26,990 nt of DNA, taken from positions 1 through 26,990 of the forward strand of contig NZ_JBBECC010000111.1 of NCBI RefSeq assembly GCF_040882025.1, in the 5' to 3' direction. Made by a program: the position numbers and the translations under genes. The DNA is from Parvibaculum sp040882025 (GTDB lineage Bacteria > Pseudomonadota > Alphaproteobacteria > Parvibaculales > Parvibaculaceae). The notes under the pieces were generated by a model that saw nothing but the letters and a program-made list of their open reading frames with translations, was not told the DNA's origin and did no database searches. Shown here in pieces: positions 6,586 through 13,079 of the stretch; position 1 is the first letter of the stretch, and every line of letters begins with the position of its first letter.

Positions 6586-7398
6586 TCAGGCGCTTGCGCC
6601 GCGCGCCACGAAGAAGGGATTGTCGAGGCCCCGCTCGGTCTTGCCGTAGATCAGCGGTGTGCCGTCGAGTTGCGTCACGCTGCCGCCTGCGGCCGTGAGC
6701 ACCGCATGCCCTGCGGCGGTATCCCATTCCATCGTGCGACCATGGCGCGGATAGAGGTCGGCCTCTCCGGCGGCGATCAAGCAGAATTTCAGCGATGAGC
6801 CGGCGCCCAGAAACTCCTTCACGTTGTAGAGGTTCAGATATTCGTCGGTCTTCTGGTCGCGATGCGTGCGGCTCGCGATGACCACGAGGCCGTCGGCCGC
6901 GGGCTTGCGGGCGGCGATGCGGCGTATATCGCCTCCGCCCATCATGCCGTCATGACTGGCGGCAATTTGCTGCTCATAGGCGTCACCCGGGCCGTAGCTG
7001 AAAAACATGCGCTCCTTGGCCGGCGCATAGACGATGCCCGCCACCGGCAGGCGATTTTCGATCAGGGCGATATTGACCGTGAATTCACCGTTCTTGCCGA
7101 GGAACTCCTTGGTGCCGTCCAGCGGATCCACCAGAAAGAAGTGCGGGCCGAAAGCGGGGATATGGCCACTTGCCGCCGCTTCCTCCGATACGACCGGAAT
7201 TTCGGGGGCGATGCGGCGCAAGCCGTCGAGAATAAGGGCCTCCGCGTCGTGGTCGGCGGCGGTGACCGGGCTGTTATCTTCCTTCCGGACGACTTCCACG
7301 CCAGCATGATAGTGATCCATGATGGCGGCGCCGGCCTGGACGGCGATCCGTCTCAACGCGTCGATCAGGGCCGCCTTGTCGGCAATCGGGCTCGTCAC
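6586..7398 (-). CDS. cysQ: 3'(2'),5'-bisphosphate nucleotidase CysQ
   Basis: A 270-residue inositol-monophosphatase-fold enzyme that removes phosphate from 3'-phosphoadenosine 5'-phosphate, the by-product of sulfate assimilation. Metal-binding motifs are visible: VSEE at 70-73, DPLDGTKEF at 91-99 and EWDTAAGHAVL near 226. I chose the GTG at 7398 because AAGGAAG lies about 7 bp upstream and residues before it show no family similarity. An ATG at 7446 in the same frame would add 16 residues encoded inside the 71-bp duplicated segment. It is divergent from chpT, and its leader contains the duplication. Confidence 0.92.
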   Translation of the reverse strand: MTSPIADKAALIDALRRIAVQAGAAIMDHYHAGVEVVRKEDNSPVTAADHDAEALILDGLRRIAPEIPVVSEEAAASGHIPAFGPHFFLVDPLDGTKEFLGKNGEFTVNIALIENRLPVAGIVYAPAKERMFFSYGPGDAYEQQIAASHDGMMGGGDIRRIAARKPAADGLVVIASRTHRDQKTDEYLNLYNVKEFLGAGSSLKFCLIAAGEADLYPRHGRTMEWDTAAGHAVLTAAGGSVTQLDGTPLIYGKTERGLDNPFFVARGASA

Positions 7399-7401
7399 AT
7401 T

Positions 7402-7472
7402 CGCTTCCTTCGATGTTTCCAGTCGGGTTGGCGCGGAGAACAGCATCGCGGGTGCGGCCGGTCAAGACGGCA
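7402..7472. repeat. 71-bp perfect tandem repeat, unit 1
   Basis: This segment is identical to 7473-7543 at all 71 positions. It begins CGCTTCCTTCGATG and ends GTCAAGACGGCA. It carries the probable ribosome site of cysQ (CTTCCTT on the plus strand) and ends 4 bp from the cysQ GTG. Confidence 0.95.
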
Positions 7473-7543
7473 CGCTTCCTTCGATGTTTCCAGTCGGGTT
7501 GGCGCGGAGAACAGCATCGCGGGTGCGGCCGGTCAAGACGGCA
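7473..7543. repeat. 71-bp perfect tandem repeat, unit 2
   Basis: Second copy, with no base between it and unit 1. Because 71 is not a multiple of three, any frame running through both copies changes phase. The zero divergence implies a recent event or ongoing homogenisation, unless it is an assembly error. Confidence 0.95.
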
Positions 7544-7640
7544 GTATCCCGAGGATTTCGACGGGCCTCGGGGCTGGCATTGTGTGCGGTGCAATGCTAT
7601 CAGGCTTTGAGGGCGTTCGGGGATTGTGGGGCAATTCACT
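7544..7640 (+). promoter_or_regulatory. chpT upstream region with two inverted repeats
   Basis: CCCGAGG (7548-7554) pairs with CCTCGGG (7566-7572), and GCATTG (7577-7582) pairs with CAATGC (7592-7597). Both lie between the tandem duplication and the chpT start, where operators would be expected. No convincing -35/-10 pair is visible. Confidence 0.35.
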
Positions 7641-8303
7641 ATGGACGAAGCAAACGAAGTCTCTGCTCTGGAACTCGCGGCGCTGATGTGCAGCCGCGTT
7701 TGCCATGACGTGATCAGCCCGGTCGGCGCGATCACAAACGGGCTCGAAGTGCTTGCCGAAGATGACGACCCGGAGATGAAGGCCCATGCGATGGACCTCA
7801 TCACCAGGAGCGCTGCGCAGGCTTCGGCCAAGTTGCAGTTTGCCCGGCTCTGCTTCGGCGCGGCCGGATCGGCCGGGGCCGAGCTCGACCTCCAGGACGC
7901 CAGGAGCGTCGCCGAGGGGCTGATGATGGGCGAGAAGGCGGCGCTTGTCTGGTCGGCGCCCGCGGCCACGATGGGCAAGGACTATGTAAAGCTCTTGCTC
8001 AACATGCTCCTGATCGGAATGGCCGCGATCCCGCGTGGCGGCGAGGTGGCTGTTTCGGTCGACGGCGATCTGACCAAACCGACCCTCAAAGTGCGGTCGA
8101 CGGGACAAGCGGCCCGAATTCCTGAGGAAACTGCCAAATTTCTCGGCGGCCGCGCGGCCGACCGCTTTCTCGATGCGCGTGCGGCGCAACCTTATTTCAC
8201 GGGCCTCGTCGCGCGCGGGCTCGGCCTTTCGATCAATGCGCGGATGGATGGCGACGCCTTCATTATCGAGGCGTCTTTTGTCGAGGCCGGCGCCGGCGTT
8301 TGA
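7641..8303 (+). CDS. chpT: Histidine phosphotransferase ChpT
   Basis: A 220-residue phosphotransfer protein. In Caulobacter, ChpT takes phosphate from the hybrid kinase CckA and passes it to CtrA and CpdR, setting the cell cycle. The histidine box is clear: CSRVCHDVISPVGAITNGLE with phospho-His at residue 22. The rest has the degenerate ATPase-like fold of the family (MGKDYVKLLLNMLLIGMAAIP, then ARGLGLSINARMDGDAFII), without a recognisable nucleotide-binding loop. I prefer the ATG at 7641, with GGGG 9 bp upstream; a GTG at 7626 in frame is possible. It is convergent with ctrA, 93 bp away, and divergent from cysQ. Confidence 0.92.
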   Translation: MDEANEVSALELAALMCSRVCHDVISPVGAITNGLEVLAEDDDPEMKAHAMDLITRSAAQASAKLQFARLCFGAAGSAGAELDLQDARSVAEGLMMGEKAALVWSAPAATMGKDYVKLLLNMLLIGMAAIPRGGEVAVSVDGDLTKPTLKVRSTGQAARIPEETAKFLGGRAADRFLDARAAQPYFTGLVARGLGLSINARMDGDAFIIEASFVEAGAGV

Positions 8304-8326
8304 GTCCGGCCGCCAGCGCGGCAACG

Positions 8327-8357
8327 AAAAAGGGGCGTCCCCCCCGAGACGCCCCTT
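8327..8357 (-). terminator. Intrinsic terminator of ctrA
   Basis: On the minus strand a 10-bp perfect stem (AAGGGGCGTC with GACGCCCCTT) and an 8-nt loop lead into TTTTT (A run at 8327-8331 on the plus strand). It lies about 40 bp past the ctrA stop. It may also serve chpT from the other side, though that side has only a short T run. Confidence 0.8.
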
Positions 8358-8396
8358 CGACACGCTAAGCGCGAAATGCGGGATCAGGCCACCAAA

Positions 8397-9104
8397 TCAG
8401 GCGGAGGCCTTTGCCTGCATAGTTCCCTCGGACGGGTCGCGCAACACGTAACCCCTGCCCCAAACCGTTTCGATGTAGTGATCGCCGCCGGTCGAAGCCG
8501 CGAGCTTCTTGCGGAGCTTGCAGATGAAGACGTCGATGATCTTGAGTTCCGGCTCGTCCATGCCGCCATAGAGATGATTGAGGAACATCTCCTTGGTGAG
8601 CGTCGTACCCTTGCGGAGCGAAAGCAGCTCCAGCATCTGGTATTCCTTGCCGGTCAGATGGACGCGGCTGCCTTCCACTTCGACGGTCTTGGTGTCGAGG
8701 TTGACCGTCAACTTGCCGGTATTGATGACCGACTGCGAGTGCCCCTTCGAACGGCGGACAACGGCATGAATGCGCGCCACCAGCTCGTCCTTATGGAAAG
8801 GTTTGGTCATGTAATCGTCGGCGCCGAAGCCGAGACCGCGAACCTTGTTCTCGATGCCGGCAAGGCCGGAAAGGATCAGGATCGGGGTCGCAATCTTGCC
8901 GACGCGAAGGGTTTTCAGAACCTCGTAGCCACTCATATCCGGCAGGTTCAGGTCGAGCAGGATGATGTCGTAATCGTAAAGTTTGCCGAGATCGACCCCC
9001 TCTTCGCCGAGGTCGGTCGTGTACACGTTGAAACCATCCGACTTGAGCATCAACTCAATGCTCTGCGCTGTTGCGCTATCGTCTTCTATGAGCAGAACTC
9101 GCAT
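8397..9104 (-). CDS. ctrA: Cell-cycle response regulator CtrA
   Basis: A 235-residue OmpR-family response regulator, the alphaproteobacterial master regulator of cell cycle and motility. The receiver domain (1-115) has the acidic pair (IEDD), phospho-acceptor Asp51 in LLDLNLPDMSGYE and the DDYMTKPF lysine loop. The C-terminal winged helix (about 125-225) carries the recognition stretch GMDEPELKIIDVFICKLRKKL and ETVWGRGYVL, near-invariant in CtrA. The tail ends KASA, similar to but not identical with the double-Ala ClpXP signal of Caulobacter CtrA. The ATG at 9104 has AGGGGG about 6 bp upstream. It is divergent from fliI, one of its likely targets, and convergent with chpT, its phosphodonor. 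Confidence 0.97.
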   Translation of the reverse strand: MRVLLIEDDSATAQSIELMLKSDGFNVYTTDLGEEGVDLGKLYDYDIILLDLNLPDMSGYEVLKTLRVGKIATPILILSGLAGIENKVRGLGFGADDYMTKPFHKDELVARIHAVVRRSKGHSQSVINTGKLTVNLDTKTVEVEGSRVHLTGKEYQMLELLSLRKGTTLTKEMFLNHLYGGMDEPELKIIDVFICKLRKKLAASTGGDHYIETVWGRGYVLRDPSEGTMQAKASA

Positions 9105-9187
9105 TGGTCCCCCTCTTCGGCGAGTTGGGAGGGTCCCTATCGCCTGCAGCCCGGTTAATCCAGAATTCAGACCTTAAGGCGATTTGG

Positions 9188-9201
9188 TTAACAAAGGTTA
9201 A
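9188..9201 (-). promoter_or_regulatory. CtrA-like TTAA repeat upstream of ctrA
   Basis: The minus strand reads TTAACCTTTGTTAACC, two TTAACC half-sites 10 bp apart. The classical CtrA site is TTAA-N7-TTAA; here the gap is six. Two more TTAA motifs lie at 9155 and 9174. The position just downstream of the predicted ctrA promoter would fit autorepression. Confidence 0.45.
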
Positions 9202-9215
9202 TCGAAACGAAAAAA

Positions 9216-9244
9216 ATTCAGAAAAATTTAGCGGATATTGTCAA
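9216..9244 (-). promoter_or_regulatory. Candidate ctrA promoter
   Basis: On the minus strand a perfect TTGACA (9239-9244) is followed after 17 bp by CTGAAT (9216-9221). The surrounding DNA is much richer in A/T than the genes. Transcription would begin near 9209, giving a leader of about 105 nt. Confidence 0.5.
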
Positions 9245-9323
9245 GGTCCGGAAAACCCCAAATTCTGCGGAATTTCCAAGGCCTATCGCCCGTCCGATCC
9301 GGCGGAACCCCGCCGGTTCAGGG

Positions 9324-9338
9324 TTTACGCGGCCTTAA
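9324..9338 (+). promoter_or_regulatory. CtrA-like box upstream of fliI
   Basis: TTTACGCGGCCTTAA is one mismatch from TTAA-N7-TTAA with the exact seven-base gap. It lies about 120 bp before the fliI GTG and 220 bp before ctrA, in the 354-bp divergent region 9105-9458, which holds no gene. Confidence 0.5.
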
Positions 9339-9458
9339 AGTCTTCACGCCATGATTGCCTTGTCAGACCGGATCGGCGCGAGCTGCGACGTCCGGTTTCG
9401 CATTCTTGGAGTTTCTGCAGGTCCGAACGGGTCTGCGCGCGAAGGGGGCCATAAGCCG

Positions 9459-10793
9459 GTGCGAGCATTGTTGGCGGAAATCGGCGAGCTTGCCGAAGTC
9501 AAACATTACGGCCGCGTTTTCAGCGTTCAGGGGCTGGTGATCGAGGTGGCCGGGCCGCTCCACGCCATGGGCGTCGGGAGCCGGCTCGTGGTCACCAATC
9601 GCACGGGCGAGGACGTGATCTGCGAAGTGGTTGGATTCCGCGACAATCGCGCCCTTTGCCTGCCGTTCGGCTCATTGTCGGGCATTGGCGTTGGCTGCAA
9701 AGCCGTACTTTCCTCCGAAGAACCACATGTCTACCCGTCTCACGCATGGCTTGGACGCGTCGTCAACGCAATGGGTGAGCCCATTGACGGGAAGGGCCCG
9801 ATTGCCCATGGGCACGAACCCTATCCGTTGCGCAACATGCCGCCTCCCGCCCATACCCGCCAGCGTGTCCGCGGAAAGGTGGACCTCGGCGTTCGGGCGC
9901 TCAATACATTCACGACATGCTGCCGCGGCCAGCGCATGGGCATTTTTGCCGGATCCGGCGTCGGCAAGTCGGTGCTGCTTTCGATGCTGGCGCGGAACAC
10001 GGCTTGCGACGTGGCCGTTATCGGCCTGATCGGCGAACGTGGCCGTGAGGTCCAGGAGTTCATCGAAGACGATCTCGGGCCCGAAGGATTGGCCCGTTCC
10101 GTCGTGGTGGTCGCGACCTCCGACGAGCCTGCATTGATGCGCCGACAAGCCGCCTATCTGACGCTGGCACTCGCCGAGTATTTCCGCGACGGGGACCAGG
10201 ATGTGCTCTGCATGATGGACAGCGTGACCCGCTTTGCCATCGCTCAGCGCGAAATCGGTCTCTCGACCGGGGAGCCTCCGACTGCCAAGGGTTATACGCC
10301 GACCGTTTTTGCGGAGCTGCCGAAGCTTCTCGAGCGCGCGGGGCCGGGAGCAGGGAAGGGCACCATTACCGGTCTTTTTACGATACTTGTCGATGGTGAC
10401 GATCACAACGAACCGGTTGCAGACGCCGTGCGCGCTATTCTCGATGGTCATATCGTGATGGAACGCGCTATCGCCGAACGCGGCCGCTATCCGGCGATCA
10501 ATATTCTCAAGTCCGTTTCGCGCACCATGCCGGATTGCAACGCGCCAGACGAGAACGCCCTCATCAACCGGGCGCGGACGTTGATGGCGACCTATACAGA
10601 CATGGAAGAGTTGATCCGGCTCGGCGCCTATCGTCATGGATCCGATCCCCTGGTCGATGAGGCCATTCACTACCAGCCGGCGCTGGAAGCTTTTCTGGCA
10701 CAGCGCAAGGATGAAGCAAGCGATCTTGCGACCGGTTATGCCGCGCTGGCGGCAATATTGGCGACCAAGCCCGTTTCCGAGGAGATTGAGTGA
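9459..10793 (+). CDS. fliI: Flagellar export ATPase FliI
   Basis: A 444-residue F1-ATPase-like enzyme that, with FliH and FliJ, prepares substrates for the flagellar export gate. The Walker A loop AGSGVGKS is at 164-171, preceded by LGVRALNTFTTCCRGQRMGIF. The Walker B-type strand VLCMMDSVTRFA is near 250, and the family signature PTVFAELPKLLERAG follows. I chose GTG at 9459, 36 codons inside the longest frame: GAAGGGGG lies about 11 bp upstream, and the resulting N-terminus (RALLAEIGELAEVKHYGRV) lines up with Caulobacter FliI as I remember it. fliJ starts on its stop codon. A CtrA-like box upstream suggests early-class control. Confidence 0.95.
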   Translation: MRALLAEIGELAEVKHYGRVFSVQGLVIEVAGPLHAMGVGSRLVVTNRTGEDVICEVVGFRDNRALCLPFGSLSGIGVGCKAVLSSEEPHVYPSHAWLGRVVNAMGEPIDGKGPIAHGHEPYPLRNMPPPAHTRQRVRGKVDLGVRALNTFTTCCRGQRMGIFAGSGVGKSVLLSMLARNTACDVAVIGLIGERGREVQEFIEDDLGPEGLARSVVVVATSDEPALMRRQAAYLTLALAEYFRDGDQDVLCMMDSVTRFAIAQREIGLSTGEPPTAKGYTPTVFAELPKLLERAGPGAGKGTITGLFTILVDGDDHNEPVADAVRAILDGHIVMERAIAERGRYPAINILKSVSRTMPDCNAPDENALINRARTLMATYTDMEELIRLGAYRHGSDPLVDEAIHYQPALEAFLAQRKDEASDLATGYAALAAILATKPVSEEIE

Positions 10794-11203
10794 TGCGCAA
10801 CCGCGAGTCTCTCATCCGTCTGCACAAGTTCCATGTTGACGAAAAGCGCAGGAAGGTTGCCGAGTTGGAATTGATGCTTGGCGAGTTCCGTCAGCGCGAG
10901 CGCGATCTCGAAGCGCAGGTCGAAGCCGAACAGCGCAAAGCGGGGATTTCGGATGTTGCGCATTTCGCCTATCCGATGTTTGCCAAATCGGTTCTTCTTC
11001 GTCGCGAGAACATTCTGGAATCGATCGACGGAATCGAACGGCAACTCGATGCGGCGAAAGAAGAGCTCGCCGACGCCTTTCGTGAACTCAAGAAGTATGA
11101 GCTTCTGGACGGCAATCGGAAACGCAAGATTCGCAAGGAAGCCATGCGGGTAGAGCAAAGTGCGCTCGATGAAATCGCGCTGACAATCCACCGGCGCCAA
11201 TAA
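10793..11203 (+). CDS. fliJ: Flagellar export protein FliJ
   Basis: A 136-residue, highly charged protein predicted to be a helical hairpin or coiled coil throughout, typical of FliJ, the stalk that links the FliI ring to FlhA and ferries chaperones. Length and composition fit; sequence conservation in this family is low, so context carries weight. The ATG shares one base with the fliI TGA (TGATG), and GAGGAG lies at 10779-10784, so the two are translationally coupled. An in-frame GTG at 10790 is less likely. A 6-bp stem (CCACCG with CGGTGG, 11188-11214) and a TTTT run follow, a weak terminator overlapping the gene's end. Confidence 0.88.
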   Translation: MRNRESLIRLHKFHVDEKRRKVAELELMLGEFRQRERDLEAQVEAEQRKAGISDVAHFAYPMFAKSVLLRRENILESIDGIERQLDAAKEELADAFRELKKYELLDGNRKRKIRKEAMRVEQSALDEIALTIHRRQ

Positions 11204-11280
11204 CCCGGCGGTGGCCGCTTTTCCAATACCCGAATTTCGATCTAGAATGGGCGCCCTGTAATTCCAGAGCGGTTATTCCC

Positions 11281-11766
11281 ATGCCCACCTTCGATATCGT
11301 TTCCAAAACCGACTTCGCCGAAATCGACAATGCGCTGCAAAATGTGGCTCGTGAGATCGAGCAGCGATATGACTTCAAAGGGTCACACTGCAAAGTGGAG
11401 CGGAAGGAGGGAGAGCTGACCATCTACGCGGATGACGATCTGAAACTCAAGCAGGTGCATGAAATATTGCAGGGTCATCTTGCGCGGCGCAGAATTGAGG
11501 CGGGCGTACTCGACTATAAGGAGCCCGAGAGAGCTGCCGGACAAAGCGTGCGGCAGAAGGTGGCGATCCGCAACGGGATCGAGAAGGATCTTGCCAAGCG
11601 TATTGTGAAGGACATCAAAGGATCGGGCCTGAAAGTACAGGTCGCGATACAGGGCGATGAACTTCGCGTTTCGGGAAAGAAGAAGGACGACCTTCAGGCC
11701 GCCATCCAATTTGTGAAGGGGCTGCCCATCGAGCAGCCCCTCCAATATGAAAACTTTCGCGACTAG
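11281..11766 (+). CDS. yajQ: YajQ family nucleotide-binding protein
   Basis: A 161-residue soluble protein with two ferredoxin-like domains. The family hallmarks are visible: MPTFDIVSK at the start, EIEQRYDFKGS near 26, the internal KVAIRNGIEKDLAKRIVK and KKKDDLQAAIQFVK near the end. Some members bind cyclic di-GMP (in Xanthomonas) and others have been reported to bind nucleic acids or nucleotides; the role here is not known. Length matches the family. Its TAG stop overlaps that of the convergent membrane-protein gene within a single CTAG. It lies 77 bp after fliJ and probably has its own promoter. Confidence 0.93.
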   Translation: MPTFDIVSKTDFAEIDNALQNVAREIEQRYDFKGSHCKVERKEGELTIYADDDLKLKQVHEILQGHLARRRIEAGVLDYKEPERAAGQSVRQKVAIRNGIEKDLAKRIVKDIKGSGLKVQVAIQGDELRVSGKKKDDLQAAIQFVKGLPIEQPLQYENFRD

Positions 11767-12086
11767 CCGCGGAAGAAAAGACGCCGAACGAGATAGATCA
11801 GACTGATCGCGATCAGATAGCCGACGAAGCGGATCGCCACCAGTTTGAGGACCTCAAGATCGAGATAATCCGGCAGCGGATTCGCGGCGCCTGCATAGAA
11901 ATTGCGACCGATATTGACGAGCTCGTGAACCACCGTGGCGCCGAGCGCGAATACGACGATCCTGTTGTAGCGGCTCATGATGATCGCGGCGATCAGGGCG
12001 ATGACGAGCCCCTGAATCGAATTGACCGTATCGAATCCCATTCGCGCCCATGCGAGCGCCTGGTTCAGATATTCCGTAAGTTCCAT
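11763..12086 (-). CDS. Small membrane protein of unknown function
   Basis: I do not recognise a named family. The 107 residues contain three hydrophobic helices: about 24-38 (GLVIALIAAIIM), 45-60 (VVFALGATVVHELV) and 82-102 (LVAIRFVGYLIAISLIYLV), with a short polar N-terminus (MELTEYLNQALAWARMG) and an Arg-rich end (RRLFFRG). The ATG at 12086 has GGGGGGA about 5 bp upstream; a longer frame to 12161 lacks a site and adds low-complexity residues. It is convergent with yajQ, sharing CTAG at 11763-11766, and it follows the flagellar operon on the same strand after a 174-bp gap with hairpins. Confidence 0.75.
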   Translation of the reverse strand: MELTEYLNQALAWARMGFDTVNSIQGLVIALIAAIIMSRYNRIVVFALGATVVHELVNIGRNFYAGAANPLPDYLDLEVLKLVAIRFVGYLIAISLIYLVRRLFFRG

Positions 12087-12193
12087 CGAATCCCCCCTGG
12101 ACTTTAACTCGCCGTAAGAGCCCCTCTTCCGGCATGGCCCGCCAGCCCCGTTTGCCACCATACAAGTGGGCTACAGGCGGTTCCGGGAGAGGT

Positions 12194-12217
12194 TAGACCA
12201 AAATGGGACAAGGTCTA
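12194..12217. repeat. Inverted repeat TAGACC-N12-GGTCTA
   Basis: Six-base perfect arms (12194-12199 and 12212-12217) lie in the gap between flhG and the small membrane protein gene. This could be an operator for the latter gene, which starts about 110 bp downstream on the minus strand. Confidence 0.35.
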
Positions 12218-12220
12218 GTG

Positions 12221-12257
12221 TTTTGCGGCGCGGAAAACGTCAGTCTGCGTCGCAAAA
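12221..12257 (-). terminator. Hairpin just after flhG, possible operon end
   Basis: TTTTGCGGCGC (12221-12231) pairs with GCGTCGCAAAA (12247-12257) over 11 positions, one of them a G-T pair, with a 15-nt loop. It begins 3 bp past the flhG stop. No T tract follows the stem on the minus strand, so it may protect the 3' end or act with Rho rather than terminate alone. Confidence 0.4.
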
Positions 12258-12260
12258 TCG

Positions 12261-13079
12261 TCACGCAGGACGTGTGGCAATCTCCGGGGGGCGGGGATTT
12301 CTGGCGGAAAGGGTGAGGATTTCCCCCGCAATTTTCCGCACTGCCTCGCTTGCCTTGGCCTGGGGATGCCGAAAGAGAATGGGCATCTGGTGTCGAATGG
12401 CGTCGCGAACCATGTCGTCGCGTGGGACGAAGCCGAGAAACGAAGGTTCGATGCCAAGGAAGTTGCGGCTTGCGTTGGTTAACGCTGCATGAGTGCGGCG
12501 GGCGTGGTCCCTGTCATTGGCCATATTGACGACGATTCTAATGTCGGCGCCCGGTTCCTGCATCGTCAAAAGCTTGATGAACGCGTAGGCGTCGGTGAGC
12601 GATGTCGGTTCATCGCTGACAAGTACGATTGTGACGCCGCCGTTGGTACACAGAGACATGACGGACTGGTCGAGCCCGGCCGCCAGGTCGGACACGATAT
12701 GATCATAAGTGCCGCTCAAGGCCGCAAGACCTGCCGCAAGGCCGGCAATTTCCGGCCGGGTTAATGCGCTCAGCACGCCTGATCCGGATTTTCCCGCCAG
12801 AATGTCGAAGCTGCCGCCCGCCTCGGCGCCGCCCATCGATGACGGACGGTATGTGGCGATCGCTTCGGCGAGCGCCACACGGCCGGAAATAACGTCGCCA
12901 AGATCGTGGCGCGGCGAAAGGCCAAGCTGAACGTCGATGTTGGCGAGTCCGAGATCACCATCAAAAAGGAGTACACGCCTGTGGGCTCCTGCGAGCGCAT
13001 GGGCGAGCGAGACGGAGAACCATGTCTTTCCGACGCCGCCTTTTCCCGATGCGACCTGAATCATGCGTATGGCGTTCAT
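12261..13079 (-). CDS. flhG: FlhG-like MinD/ParA family ATPase
   Basis: A 272-residue P-loop ATPase that, with FlhF, limits flagellar number. The deviant Walker A motif KGGVGKT is at 13-19, the LLFDGDLGLANIDVQLG strand follows at 37-53, and SDEPTSLTDAYAFIK near 180 is characteristic of FlhG rather than MinD. The ATG at 13079 overlaps the flhF stop (ATGA), so the two are coupled; upstream in-frame starts (to 13166) fall inside flhF. The protein begins only 12 residues before Walker A and so lacks the N-terminal extension with which Bacillus and Vibrio FlhG stimulate the FlhF GTPase. It is the last gene of the flagellar operon. Confidence 0.88.
   Translation of the reverse strand: MNAIRMIQVASGKGGVGKTWFSVSLAHALAGAHRRVLLFDGDLGLANIDVQLGLSPRHDLGDVISGRVALAEAIATYRPSSMGGAEAGGSFDILAGKSGSGVLSALTRPEIAGLAAGLAALSGTYDHIVSDLAAGLDQSVMSLCTNGGVTIVLVSDEPTSLTDAYAFIKLLTMQEPGADIRIVVNMANDRDHARRTHAALTNASRNFLGIEPSFLGFVPRDDMVRDAIRHQMPILFRHPQAKASEAVRKIAGEILTLSARNPRPPEIATRPA

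Noticed and set aside
9351..9458. Upstream ATG start of fliI at 9351
   Set aside because: The 36 extra residues do not resemble FliI N-termini, while the GTG at 9459 has a good ribosome site and matches the usual length. The ATG lies just after the CtrA-like box.
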